This document shows, one piece after another, positions 33,112-58,790 of a stretch of DNA of 64,000 bases. The notes under the pieces are model-generated. The model did no database searches and was not told where the DNA came from. It worked only from the letters and a program-made list of their open reading frames with translations. Source of the DNA: Patiria miniata (lineage: Eukaryota > Echinodermata > Asteroidea > Valvatida > Asterinidae). The first letter of the stretch is position 1. Every line of letters starts with the position of its first letter. The stretch spans positions 14,298,262 to 14,362,261 of the forward strand of contig NW_024037055.1 of NCBI RefSeq assembly GCF_015706575.1, read 5' to 3'. The position numbers were made by a program, and so were the translations under genes.

Positions 33112-33945
33112 GTTGATTATTTTGTAGGGGTCTGCATGTGGTCCAGGGTAACAGGATAAGGGTAACTGGACGTTTTTTTCCCGAGAAGCCACCAAAATCA
33201 TCAATATTTCTCATATTTTGGTCACTTTTGTTCTGTTTCAAGTCGATCATTAGCTTCGAGAATGACATGAGCTAAAAGTCAAATTTAGCAGGGAAAACAG
33301 TGAAGCATTTACTGAGAGAAAACACTTGGAATGTTTCAAACCAGTCTCATCGGGTTTGTGCACAGGGTGTCAAGTGATGTCCGGGTATGGAATTCTTGCC
33401 TAGTCACTTAATTTTAAGGGTTCTTCTACGAGAAAAATCCACCCTAAATACTTTGACTTTAAAGAATCACTACACAGAGTTGACAGAAGACCTGCTTCAA
33501 ATGTAACGTGAGTCACCATGGAATTGCACACCAGATTATTGCAATAACTTTTTCTTTACAACTTTTTAGTTTCCATTCTTAGAATAAAGTACAAAGTCGA
33601 GAACATTTTTAATATATTTCCTATCAAAAAAATTCATGTTTTTCTCAGCGCATATACAATTTATGTATTTCCGTTTCAGATGCACATGGATGAGTGCCGA
33701 GTACGAGGAAGAACGATTTAGTCTTTGACTCAAATTCAGTCAAGTTTGGACCAAGCTGCTGCGGAGATAAACTTTCCCAAGTTCTTCAATGTGCAGTTAG
33801 CTCACTCAGTATGTACTGAGGAGCTTGGCTGTTTATAGTGCATGGAGCTCAACTGGAACTGCATAAACATACAGTATTGAATATGGTAGACTATGTTTGT
33901 GGTACCATCAGAACAAGCCCCATCTTGTCAAAACTGAAGTCCATC
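33112..33945. other. 5' flank of GPR180
   Basis: Mostly AT-rich sequence containing the presumed GPR180 promoter. The frame upstream of the chosen ATG stays open back to 33838 and contains another in-frame ATG at 33883, so a longer N-terminus cannot be excluded. Confidence 0.4.
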
Positions 33946-47606
<13,661 letters not shown>

Positions 47607-48164
47607 CAAACAACTACCCAACTTCATATAAAACATAGTGATAGGCAATTAAGAAGTTTTTTTTCCAAACAGCAGGGTGTTTTTGGCCCCGCAGTTGACG
47701 CGTTTGCCGAATATCTTTGCAGTTAGGTTCAATTGCTTACTCAACCATAGAGGGGGCTGTTTTGAGCAACATCATGCAGGTGAAATATTGACGCGCTCGG
47801 TTCAATTGTTTTTAGCTGCTTTTTAATTTGGAAGTACAGTCGGCTCCCGTTACAGCGAAATCCACGGGACTGGTCAAAATGTTCATTGTATCGGAATTTC
47901 TTAATATCCGATACAATGTTTCCCGTCCATTGTTCACCTTGAATTGGCCCTATTGTGCACGCTTGTGAACGAACGTATTGTACCCAATGACTTTTTCCGG
48001 TTTTAAAACAATGCATAGGAATTTATGAATAGGAGTGATAGGCAGAAAAGTTACCATGTACAACAAGCAGTATTTTTTTCCAAGTTGTTGGAGCATGTGT
48101 GATGCTTGAATATTCTCCAATTCCAATAATGGGGGCAACAGCTTTTATTGATGGGGCTTCCAAA
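47607..48164. other. 3' flank of GPR180
   Basis: No gene seen. A stretch beginning CAGTCGGCTCCCGTTACAGC (47837) with a CCGATACAATG inverted repeat looks like a MITE remnant. No canonical AATAAA lies close to the stop codon, so the polyadenylation site was not located. Confidence 0.4.
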
Positions 48165-48850
48165 TCGTCACCGACACCACGAACTGACACCCTCTGCATC
48201 ACATGTGTAGAAAATTTTTTAAAAATTCAAATTTTCTTTTTTTGCACACATTAGCAGTTTGTATCATGAAGTTTAACATGATAAAGTTAAAATTGCTGAA
48301 ATCATCTAAAATAAGCAAATTTTACTAATGAATTTTCAAGAAATTGGTCAATTCTGGTATTTTTTGTTACCACGAAGTGACCCTGCACAGGGTGTCAGTT
48401 TTCTCAGTGTTTTCGGGAAAGTGCGCGCATGCAATAGCGTTAGGGAGTGTCAGTTCATGAAAACGAAAATTGACGTGTTTTTGGAGAGTGCGCGCACGCA
48501 TGCGCAGTGTGTGCGCGCACTCTCCCAAAATGCGTCAATTTTGGTTTTCACGAACTGACACTCACTAACGCTATTGCATGCGTGCACTCTCCAAAAACAC
48601 GTAAATTTTCGTTTTCACGAACTGACACCCATCTTAATCATTTAATTGCTAATTAACTAAGCAGATTTTCACAGTATAACGTTTATAATTGAGTAGTTTA
48701 AGCATTTTCACGTTAAGTGATACTAAAACCTCTAAGATAGATGGAATTTTTTACTGAGTAAATTCCTGTCAAACCTTTAAAAGTGTTTTTCTTCGATTTG
48801 TATTTCTGCAACGCTGACCACCGGGTGTCAGTTTGTGGTGTCGGTGACGA
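48165..48850. mobile_element. TIR element with multiple internal palindromes
   Basis: TCGTCACCGACACCACGAAC at the left and its complement at 48823-48850 (GTTTGTGGTGTCGGTGACGA) form a TIR of about 27 bp. Inside, the motif ACGAACTGACAC recurs in both orientations, as do AGAGTGCGCGCACGCATG and CGTTTTCACGAACTGACACC. About 686 bp, non-coding. Confidence 0.75.
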
Positions 48851-49595
48851 AATGACTTACAAAGGTTTTTTTTCTGGGCGAGCACAAGTCAAGGTTGTGA
48901 GTAAGGTCATGTCCAAAGTTTCTGGCAGCTGCTGGAAATTAAAATCAAACACTTTCGATCTCAGGCTGTGCTCCTTGGTCATATATGGGCCGATGTGGCC
49001 GGCAGCCATAGGCGCCTTTACGTGCCAGCGGCCCGACCACGTTGTAGCTGCGTCCTTCGCAATTCAGCATACCAGCTAGCTGGGAGTAAGAATGATTAGC
49101 CTCCCAAATTATTATTATTATTATGTGTAAACAGATGACAATAGCAGGTCAATACATGTATGTGCACAAAGTCGACTGAACATGGGAACATTATTGGCTT
49201 TTGTACAGTTACATGTATTTTAGCATAACAACAAATGGATAATATGCATTATGAGAAAATAAATGATACAGTTCCTGGCTGAATAATTTCACAGTACCTA
49301 CCTTCGTATTGGTACCAGTTCTACCTTCACTTTGAGGATTTTCGAGTTAAATAGATAGGTATGTTTCTGGGTTTATTGTAAATGTTCCTGCTGTAGATTC
49401 GTGCTACGCATGGAGGAGGCGAAGATGCAGAGTCTGTACTTGCATGAATGTACAGTCCAGTTTCGACTTAAGCTATGTCCTGTAATAATGTGGTGGTCAA
49501 GCAGACAGTGACCCGAAGTCGTTTCGATGCCAGCGAGCGTTGAACTGACAAGGCCAAGGGAGCAGGCTCGTTGTGGGGCAGTCTACCACAAGGCA

Positions 49596-49852
49596 CACCC
49601 GGATTATCCAATTGGCACAGCAGTAAGCTCTGTGCTAGGGCCTACAGAAAAAAAATGGGGGCCTACAAAAAATATTTAGGGCCTGTGAAAATACCAGAGT
49701 GTACCAACAGGCTTTTTGAGGTGCCAGTTAAGCCAGGCTTGCCGAGTACAGCTTAGCATCGGCATGAAATTAGTGCTGGTGCCGAGGGCGGAGTAGGGGC
49801 TACGAAACACTGGTACCTAGGGCCTATGGAACAGTTAATCCGGCCCTGGACA
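49596..49852. mobile_element. hAT-like MITE remnant
   Basis: The ends CACCCGGATTATCC and, inverted, CCAGGGCCGGATTAAC resemble hAT ends seen widely in animals. The interior has repeated AGGGCCTA-type blocks. Flanking 49080-49590 holds an (ATT)n run and no gene. Confidence 0.45.
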
Positions 49853-50069
49853 CGGGGAACACACTCTATAGCGCTGTTATGCACACTACAGAAACATGCT
49901 CGGGAATGGGGAACTTCCATTGAATTGGTCAGGCAACTTGGGGTCTCACTACTTTAGTTAATGACCTAATAAGGCGGGTCCTTAGGTGCGTCCTGCACAG
50001 GTACCCTTCCTAGTATGATATTCCCTCCCATCGTCAAGCCTTATAATGAACTGCTTTCCTGTTTCAATC

Positions 50070-50330
50070 AGGTTTCTCACTCACCGGAACTACGTCCAGT
50101 GCTCCTCCTGGGAGACTGACCACCGTGTGCTCTGTACTGCACACTCTTAAAAAACACGTTTTGCACCATTGCTCTTGAGAACAGCAAGAGAGGGCACAAT
50201 GAATAGGGTGCAGTGGAAAAGCGCAGCATGGAAGAGGGTGAGCACACGGGTGGCATGCGCTTTATATACCCGCGCTGGGTACAAAGCAACTCGCTCGCAG
50301 TACAACGGACGGAAGTCTGTGTACCAACCA
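50070..50330. repeat. Duplicated block upstream of SLC16 copy 1
   Basis: Shares CTCACTCACCGGAACTACGT, CCAGTGCTCCTCCT, GCAGCATGGAAGAGGG and CCGCGCTGGGTAC with 61058-61301. This block sits upstream of both SLC16 copies and marks the duplicated segment. It may hold promoter sequence. Confidence 0.65.
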
Positions 50331-50603
50331 ACTATGGCTGGCCTAGCTAGCACACCAATATTAACTGTTCCGCTAGATTGTATTTGCCGTGTCCGATTAC
50401 ATAATCTTAGTAAACACATCAAGGGTAATAAAATATTAGCTTACTGTAAGTGCTGACAGCTATCTTGTATTCTGTTTGATTGAAATAAACAAACCAATCA
50501 ATATATTCTGACGGTGCACCTTTGACCCATGCTTAGTTTTATTTACCCTTGTGTTGCTTATATCCGTTCACCATTGTCATTCTACGAAACGATAAGTGAA
50601 ATC

Positions 50604-53600
50604 ATGGCGAAGGCATCTACATTGCAAGCTAGGCGTCAGGTTACGAGAGTGTCCAAGCAAAGCGAATGTGGATGGGGAATTGTCGTGGTCATTGCTGCCC
50701 ATGTCGGCTTGGCATCGACTGGTATCCTGCGATGCAGTGGGATCATGTATCTTCCCTGGATGAATGAGTTCGACTTGAGCGCCAAGGAGACGGCGGCCAT
50801 TCAAAGTTTCATGTCATCCCCAGCAGGCTTCTCAGGTAATCATGTTGAGCTAGTCTGAACCACTGATCTCTATAATACTGACTGACTAGCGCTTCGGCCT
50901 ATGTGCACAAGGACATGTCGCCCTCTCACACACGCGGCGGCCATTTTGAAGCTCCCTTAAATCGATCCCCACAACGAACGGATCCTATAAAAAGCACAGA
51001 AACACAAAAGTTTAGGAAGCACGGATCATTCAAACGCGTTTTCATTTATTCATTTTGCCCACAGTGTTATTTACTCATTAATGTTTGTTCAAATATTTAA
51101 TTGTATTCTATGACCTTGCATATATATTTACGTGGCGAAAGGGCTTCAAAATGGCGTCCAGTGGCTTCACCCCCCACGGCCGAAGCCCTATTAAGTCAGG
51201 TAGGCATATAATGTAGAGCTCAGTGGTCTGAACGCAGGCATGGTAGGCCTTAGTGGGGCATTTAAAGTCTGATACCGGCCAGCGCTCGTGATTGTTTTCC
51301 TGGGAGGGTTAGTGGCACTTATCAACCTGGTTTTTGTTGTTGTTGTTGTTGTTGTTTTTTTTTTTTAGAGTTCTGGAGTTTGTTTTTGAATTGGACGTTA
51401 AACAATATAGAGGACAATAGTGTCCCCAATGCCCGAGAGGTCCCCTATTTGGATTCGTGTACAAAACACATGGGAGGTCGTCCTATAAGTACAAACAGAG
51501 GGACAATAGGGGGTCCCCGATTGCAAGCAACGTGTGTGTCCTCGATTTACACTATAAACAAACGCATACGAGTTAGCATGTTAGACATTGAGATAGAGTT
51601 CCGATGGTGACAATCAAGCCGGCCTCAGGTCGACCGTGCGACGACACAAATCAGTCGCCGGACTGACTTTTCAGGATCAAGCTAAACATGTGCCTGAGCT
51701 ACGACCGTCGGGAAGAACCCAGTCGCCGATTTGTTTGCGACCTGAGTGTAACTGCGACCATATTAAGACGATCGGCATCAGCCGACGCTCAAAAAAAGTC
51801 GCAAGAGTAGAAACATTTCAACTTCTGCGACGTGTTCCGCGACAATGCTTGATGCCGACAGTTCCGTCGGCGCAAGCAAATCGTGGGTCGACTTGTGGCC
51901 GGCTTTAGAGCAGTAGAAATACAATCATCGGTGTATTGTGATCACGCATTGGTTAAATTTCTAAATTGGTTGATTCCTTGAAACAGGATCGGAAAACAGG
52001 TCCAGAGTATTGGAAAGGTTGCATGCCTGTCATGTCTATATAATTAATCATTTAATTTACTGTAATTACAGAGGTCACTACGGAAGCGTTAAAGGGCATA
52101 ATACAATAAACTAAAAAAAAAAGAATAAGTCATAATTATGACTTATTATTAAGTCACAGTTATGACATATCTTATAATAATGACTTAGCATTAAGTCATA
52201 ATTATGATATAGGTTAAATCTCATAATTACGACTTAGTTGTTCAATCATAATTATGACATATCTCATATTTATGACTTATTATTAAGTCATAGTTATGTT
52301 TTATATCCAATAATAATGACTTATTGTTATTTCATAATTGTGACTTACATCTTATAATTACGACTTAGTATTAAGTTTCAATTACGACTTAGGATATTTC
52401 ATAATTATGACTTAATACTAAGTCATTAATATAACATATAAGTCATAAATATAACTTAATAATAACTAATAATTATGAGATATAAGTCATTATTATATTT
52501 GACAATTACTAAGTCGTAATTATGAGATATAAGTCTAATCGTGACTTCATACTAAGTCATTATTAAGGGAATAAATGTGTGCTCCGGAGGTTTTTATCAC
52601 TCTGTTTAATACCACTTAGAGTCTGGGTGCTGATAATTACCCGAGCCGGAGGCGAGGGTAATTATCAGCACCCAGACTCTAAGTGGTATTAAACAGAGTG
52701 ATAAATACCGACGGAGTACATATTTATTCCCATTCATAAATACCTTTTCGGTAAAAAAAAATCATATAATTCGTTCAAAACATCCCGATTTTGTTCAACA
52801 AATTCACTTTATGCTTTTTGAATCATCCCTCCTGCAAAATAATGGAGTGTTCAGCTGGCGAGTAAGATGAAAACAACCCTTTTATGGAGATTGACGCGCG
52901 CGTATCATGTTCTATGCGATGTCGCGCAGAACGCACCTGGCGCGTTGCGTTTTGAATTTAGAACTACAAAATTCTAACTCCCTGGTAGTGTTGCGCATGC
53001 CTACGTGAGGATTGTGAACGTTCAACCAATGAAACGATAAGAGGCACTGGATTTTTAGGAGTCCACATTTTATTGTGACACTGGAAAAGTGTTTAAGACC
53101 AGCTAGCCATGTCTTTATCATCCGTTTAATACCGGCCACGTGACGGGCTCTCGACCAATAGGAATGGCTAAACTGTCTGAGGTATTTATGAATATTAGAT
53201 ATAAGTCATAACAATGACTTGATAATAAGTCATAAATGTGAGAGATAAGTCATAATTATGAGATTTTTTTGGTATTATGTCCCTTTAACGCTTCCGTAGT
53301 TCACAGCTTTACAGGTGCGAACCAGACTTTAAATGAGATAGAAATCCATGCCAGGTGTAACAGTTCGCTACATGTGTAGATCAGGCCCTGACCTGCCTTT
53401 ACTGAAACAAGCATCATAAAAATGATCGATGAAACATAATTCCTCCTCGTTCCTTAATATTTTTAGGCAGTGGATATTTTGCCGGAGACGGCAAACTTTA
53501 GTAAACGTTAGCTTGCCGGATATGCACTGAACATGCGCAGTTACTGTGTTGTGTACTTCGCCAGCGGGATCAAACCCGGTGTCACGGTCTCACTTCTCCG

Positions 53601-56600
53601 GCGTGCTAGCTTCTCCAAGTTGGAAATTTCGCTATAACACACATGCACAAAATTGCGCAGTAGTGTTCACTGTCGCCAACTTTTATGTGTGCTGAGTTCT
53701 TTGGGGTTGTACTGGTGCACGTACGAAGTTAGGATGTTTGTATGTATACGTCACAGGGTACCATCGAATCCAGACTAGGCATTGTGGGGCGCGCAATTAA
53801 CTCCCAACATCCTAATAACCAAAAAGACTTGAAGGATGCACATTTATTTTAATACGTGGTTGAACGCGTGGTAACAAATTTGACATCATCGTGTGATGGA
53901 CCACGACCGAGCAAGGATATTGAATTATAAAAGATATGTGAAATAAATCAGAGAGCCTTGATTCATGATAAAAATCACTACAAGGAAGACCCAGGTTAAG
54001 TGACATTAAACAGCTGTCAGATTGAAACTCCATCATAACTGGTTGTTTAACTATAGGGCTTGACAAGGACTTCGTACTTTTTAGAATGCATGATTCACAA
54101 TGCCAAGGAGGACGGTTCAACAATGATATTAACAAGATGCAAGGTCAAACGTTCACAATGCGAAGGTATATGGTTCATATTGCGAAGAAGCAAGGTGCAA
54201 CGTTGACATCAAGCATGATCAATGGTGTACATTGACAAGATCAAACGTGAACATTAACAAGTTGGAACATTCACATTAACAACGGAAGGAACAACTTCCA
54301 CAATGCGATATTAAGCTACGTGCAACGTGCATATTGCGAAGGTACAACGTCAATATGAAGAAGTTACAAGGTTCAAACTAAAAAGGTCAATATTAAAATG
54401 TCGTTCCAGGGCCACCGTACAAGAGTCTCCTTTTTGTACAATCTCGTGTTCTTACAATCTCGTTACAAACTCGTTTTCTCTTCTTTTTAGTTCTCATTGG
54501 AGGAGTTCTATGCAACCACTTTGGGTGTAGATTTACGGGTATACTAGGAGGGTTCTTGATGTGGCTTGGTCTCTTCTGTACCTATTTGGCCAACGACATA
54601 GTTCAGCTCTACGCAACTGCTGCCATAATGGGTAATATTTCTTCACTCAAGTCTCGGTTTATTATTGTGTCCTTTAACATGTAAGGCATATAGGATCATC
54701 TGCATTTATCCCAAATGTATAGCCTTACCGAATATTATCAACAAGCTTCCTTGGATAAAAGATCATACTGGTACTAAACACAAGGTGAGATTATTGACCT
54801 GGAATCAAGAAATGTATATGTAGTGATTTCCATAAATCAGTTGACTGATTTTGGAAATAAAGAGTGCTATTTGAAGACAAAATCGTGTTTCAAAATAGGT
54901 CCGAAGGTTGTGATTTTCACTGTTTTCTTGAAAAGTGTAATATCCTCTGAGCTGGAAGGTTATAGGCTCAGAACCCTCTCATTTGGATTTTTAGTGTTGT
55001 TTTATTGGAAACGAACAAATGCATACAAAAGCAAACGATCCTTTTGTGCCTTTAAGTTGATTTTGTGGGTAAAAAAGGTATCTGTGTTCTGCCCTCTTTT
55101 TGTGTGCATGCATGGTTTCGATGAATTATCTGACCGCATTATACGGTCTTGGAAAAAACCCCAATAGTAATACATACGGAATTCCAAACCATTATGCTAT
55201 AAAAAGTCAATGCATGCGCAACAATAAGCATCTTTGTCAGATAATGTATCATTCATAGAATCGACTGCGATTTTCTCAGTGCTTTGTTCTTTTTGATAGG
55301 TATTGGAACTGGCATTGCTGTCAACGCGTCAAGCGTCATTATCACCTTTTATTTCACGAAGAGATTCAATGTGGCCAACGCTGTTACCTGCGCGGGATAT
55401 GGGACGGGGATAATGGCAATCCCTCCGCTTCTCCAACTTTTGCTGGACAGGTACGGGTGGAGGGGTGCTTGTTTAGTCACATCCGCAATCATGGCAAACG
55501 TCATACTCTGTGGCGTGCTTTTCCGACCTCGTCAATTCGGCCTGGAACGGAACAAGACCGCGTCTGCAACGAACTCACAAGAGGATCTGAGACAGCAGCC
55601 CTCAGGTGAAAACGACGACGATACTGATGATGACGATTATACCGATGGAAGTACCGGTGAAGTTACAGATGAACCCAATAATTCAACAGCGATACCGGTA
55701 CGATATATCAATATAAGTACGGGCGATAAAACTGAGTATAAGCGATCCAGACAAGTGGTGAAACTTCTTAAAAGATTGTCGGACGAAATCGGGCTGAACA
55801 TCATGAGGAAAAGCTTCCGTTTTCCCTGACCTGTGTCATACAGTTGTTGTATAGCTGTGGCTATGCGGCATTTCCACTGTTCCTCATCCCACGTGCACAG
55901 ACCATTGATGTGGCGCCCTCTAGTGCCGCATCCTTGCTGAGCATGCTTGGCATAGGGAGCGTGATTGGTTACCTAGGCAACCCACCGATGATCGGCTGGA
56001 GAATCTCAGCGGAGCACGTGACGGCCATTTGTGCGGGCCTGACAGGAATTGCGTGCCTTCTGGTTACTGCAGACGGCTATGCCTATTTTGCAGTGGCTTC
56101 ATTCATTTACGGCTTCGCTTCTGGAGCTTTTTACGCCATCTTCTACGTTCTGTGTCGCAAATTTGTTGGTGTGCAGCACTACGCCCTAGGAGTCGGATTG
56201 ATGAACGTTTTTATTGGCACCGGCTACTTCATAGGATCGATACTTGCAGGTAATGGCATGTGGGCTTTAGTTTCGTGTGTGCTTCAGTTATGTTTGCCTG
56301 GGAAACTGAGTGACTTTTTTTTCGGAGTGAAACAACGTTAAAGTTGCTGAAATTCAGCTTGATAAATTAGCAGGCGCGGATCCGGGGGTGGGGGTCAGAT
56401 GTTAACCCCCCAATTCTGTCATTTTGTTTGTCATAGAAATTCTTTAAAAAGAATGCGACCCCTTTGCTCTGACACCCCCTAAAAAATTATACTGTTAAAT
56501 GTACGTCTGTTCAAAATACGTACAGAAGCAGCTTAGATAGGGGTATTTGTACACCATTTGGTGTACAAATGATATAAAGTGGTAATAATCCTGGAATTAG

Positions 56601-58366
56601 AACAGCTTCCCCTATTGACAATTGGTAACCCCCCCCCCCCCCCCCCCCCAGTTCTTGATTTTACGGAGGCCAAGTGTCAAGATTTTTTGTTGATGAAACA
56701 CACCCCCCCCCTTCCTGCGAAAATTCCTGGATCCGCCCCTGACTAGGCATGGCGGTTCAGGTCTGAGCCCCCCGCTTTTCATCATGCAGTGGCGATGCCA
56801 TATGAAATTATGACTCCAATGAAATCGGGTCTCTCTTTACCTGACATGATCTCTCAGCCTCACACGTGAACTGTCACTGTCCAAAGTATCTTCACTAATA
56901 GACATGCGCGATACAAAGGCTGGTTCGAATATGCAACACCCATAACTTTGTTGCGAGGCTCTAGCGTCCAGATGGAAACACGTACCATCATTATTTTCAT
57001 ACCATTTTAAAACTTTGAATCTGAAGTTTATCCCTGGCGAGTATTGGTCTGATGAAGAGTTTGAATATTATTCGTGTTCACATAAAGGCATGTCGAAAAC
57101 AGACTCAACTGATTTCAAGGAAAATCGATGATGCGGTACATCAGATGCAACACGGTAACACTATGATCGCGCTTTTTGAATAGGTACATACTTGCACGTG
57201 AATTTTCAAAATGAACTTAAAACGATAATGTGAATTCATTTAAGGTGTAGTCTACGTCACATTATGAAGAACCATTTCCACACAATGACTGATTTTCCTT
57301 GAAAATCAAACCAATACTCGCCAGGAACAAGGTTTAAATTGTATGCATTAAAATGATGTAAAAGTAATGGCGGTTCGTGTTTCCGCGGCAAAGCTAGAGT
57401 CTACAGAATTTGTTGCAGGTATTTTTGGACGCATGCTCTGTACAGGTATAACGCGACCAAACCATTTACTAAAGGCATAAAGTATCATGTGTTTTCATGC
57501 ATTTTGTTCGTTTCCAATAATAACACGATAGACTCGAAATCCAAAGACGAATGTTGAAAACATAACCTGTTGAAATTTCAGCTCAGTGAATATTACACTT
57601 TTGCGAGAGAACCAGGCGCGGTTATAGAGCCAATATTTGGGGGGGGGGGGGGGGGGGGCTAGCAGGGCGGATCCAGAATTTTTTCAGGGAGGCGTGCTGA
57701 CACTTAGACCTCCAAAAATCAATAGGGGGGGGAAGGCTCGTGCCATATTTTCAATGGGGAGCGCCAGTAAAATCCTACAATCAGGCACACTATATTAACT
57801 ACAAATGCTCCCTTGTCACGACTATAGGGGGAGACCGTTCGCATGTACGTCACATTCCTTCTTTTTGCTGATGCAATTTTTTTTATTGGAATTTTTTTTT
57901 GGGGGGGGGGGCTAGACAATTTTTTTTTGGGGGGGGGGCTACAGCCCCCCCCCCCCCCCCACGTAGAACTGCCACTGGAGAGAACAGTGAAAACCATTGC
58001 ACAACCTTCGGATCACAAAACACTATTTAATAGAACTGAGCACCTACATTTCTAGGTTCTTCTAAATGCCAGCGAGCGGCAGACGGAATAATATCACGAT
58101 GTATTTAGTAAAAGTTCGATCTTCAATCCAATGAATATTTTGGATAATAAATCGGTAGGTTATAATTTGGGTGAAATAAATGAAAATGAATGACACAATA
58201 AACGATGCTTGTCTTCACAGGATGGATCTTTGATGCTACAAGGAGCTATGTTGCTGTGTTCTACATGTTGACTGGGGTATACTTCACTTGCGCATTCAAG
58301 TGTCTACTTTTACCTCTACTGAAACGCATAGAGCCTGGATTAGAACCCAAAGTATCGGATGAATAA
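50604..58366 (+). CDS. SLC16 family (monocarboxylate-transporter-like) gene, copy 1, with frame break
   Basis: Exons are 50604-50835, 54491-54631, 55300-56249 and 58221-58366. The ATG is supported because similarity between the two copies starts just before it (GTGAAATCATGGCGAAGGCA); a 5' UTR intron probably ends there. Family marks: ECGWG at residues 21-25 in TM1 (family DGGWGW), YFTKR at about 142-146 leading into TM5, WRGA at about 178-181, a long acidic TM6-TM7 loop (DDDTDDDDYTD), then FLIPRAQ and GWIFDATRSYVAVFY in the second half. Total coding length is 1469 nt, one short of a multiple of three. The break lies near 55820-55827, at CGTTTTCCCTG, where the frame runs to a TGA while similarity continues in the next frame as SLTCVIQLLYSCGYAAFPLF. 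This may be a sequencing error or a real one-base loss. The substrate is unknown. Expected as a 12-TM plasma-membrane carrier. Confidence 0.85.
50861..51225. mobile_element. hAT-type MITE with CACTGATCTCTATA ends
   Basis: Flanked by a perfect 8-bp duplication, GTCTGAAC (50853-50860, 51226-51233). The ends CACTGATCTCTATAATACTG and, inverted, CACTGAGCTCTACATTATAT pair, followed by GCGCTTCGGCC/GGCCGAAGCCC and CCATTTTGAAGC/GCTTCAAAATGG. It is inserted 25 bp after the exon 1 donor of SLC16 copy 1 and is absent from copy 2. Confidence 0.8.
51331..51367. repeat. (GTT)n / poly-T run
   Basis: GTTGTTGTTGTTGTTGTT followed by a T run in SLC16 intron 1. Confidence 0.85.
51616..51906. mobile_element. MITE with AAGCCGGCC ends
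   Basis: AAGCCGGCCTCAGGTCGAC at the left and GTCGACTTGTGGCCGGCTT at the right are inverted. The interior is rich in GTCGC/GCGAC and TTTGCGAC motifs. 291 bp, non-coding, in SLC16 intron 1. Confidence 0.7.
52076..53301. mobile_element. TIR element filled with AAGTCATAATTATGACTTA repeats
   Basis: The ends ACTACGGAAGCGTTAAAGGG and, inverted, ACTACGGAAGCGTTAAAGGG are identical over 20 bp and then diverge slightly (CATAATAC / ACATAATACC). The interior (52130-52560 and 53197-53265) is a run of degenerate copies of AAGTCATAATTATGACTTA, itself a palindrome. The hairpin element at 52567-53193 is nested within it. Confidence 0.75.
52567..53193 (+). mobile_element. Hairpin MITE, family C, copy 1 (nested)
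   Basis: 52567-52731 is a 165-bp near-perfect palindrome: GGGAATAAATGTGTGCTCCG ... complement, with CTGGGTGCTGATAATTACCC around the centre. It is followed by a 460-bp body bounded by ATTCATAAATACC and GGTATTTATGAAT. The same arrangement recurs inverted at 59847-60491 and in part at 26901-27398. TTAA precedes the hairpin here and follows it at 60492-60495. Non-coding. Confidence 0.8.
54085..54395. repeat. Degenerate array of about 20-bp units
   Basis: Irregular repeats on the theme CAAGGTNNAACGTTCANATT followed by GCGAAG (for example near 54105, 54155, 54180, 54320 and 54340). It ends about 100 bp before SLC16 exon 2. Confidence 0.5.
56371..56741. mobile_element. hAT-like element remnant, C/G-run rich
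   Basis: The ends CAGGCGCGGATCCGGGGG and, inverted, CAGGGGCGGATCCAGGAA are of a type common in animal hAT MITEs. A C run lies at about 56630-56651. It lies in SLC16 intron 3. Confidence 0.6.
56920..57430. mobile_element. Fold-back element
   Basis: The left arm has GGAAACACGTACC and GGCGAGTATTGGTCTGAT; the right arm has their complements, ATCAAACCAATACTCGCC and GGTTCGTGTTTCC. TTTCAAGGAAAATC and GATTTTCCTTGAAAATC pair nearer the centre. No target duplication was identified. Confidence 0.6.
57630..57970. repeat. G/C-run rich element fragments
   Basis: Runs of G (about 57640-57658, 57900-57911, 57927-57937) and C (57945-57960). GGGCGGATCCAGAATTTTTT at 57665 resembles the hAT end at 56371. Likely several decayed MITE ends. 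Confidence 0.5.
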
Positions 58367-58470
58367 AGTATCTGAATAGGGCCAGCTCAATATACTTTAC
58401 GATTGCTCACGGACACGACATTTTTAATTTGATCTACTATATTCATGATTAATAGTAGATCTAATTAAGC

Positions 58471-58790
58471 CGGTGAAGGGCAAAAACCTATTGATTTACA
58501 TCACCCCGACGCAAAATTCCATCTTATGAATACATGTAGTTGAATGGCGGTACCCACTGCTGTAATCTACATCAGATTTGAACCAGTTAACCGATCCCGC
58601 AAGCTCGGTGGTCGAGTGGTAAGACGTCCGCACTAAAAAGCAGGAGGTCGTGGGGTCGAGTCCTACCCGACTGATGTTTTCCCAACTTTCACTCGGGAGG
58701 TATTGTTTATACGTCGGTGAATGGCAAAAATCTATTGATTTACATCACCCCGACGCATTCCATCTTATGAATATATTCATGATTGTTTTC
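58471..58790 (+). mobile_element. tRNA-like SINE, one copy plus a loose tail
   Basis: A tRNA-like head at about 58605-58675 has A box TGGTCGAGTGGTAAGACG and B box GGGTCGAGTCC. The tail GGCAAAAATCTATTGATTTA plus CATCACCCCGACGC at 58723-58790 also occurs on its own at 58478-58540. The head's stem ends do not pair well enough for me to call a functional tRNA. Confidence 0.6.

Noticed and set aside
33838-33945. Longer N-terminus for GPR180
   Set aside because: The frame is open upstream, but the ATG at 33946 directly starts a classical signal peptide as in the human protein. An extension would bury it 20 or more residues in.
58605-58675. Functional tRNA gene
   Set aside because: A and B boxes are present but the acceptor stem does not pair convincingly, and the tail is shared with a second repeat copy, so a SINE head is more likely.
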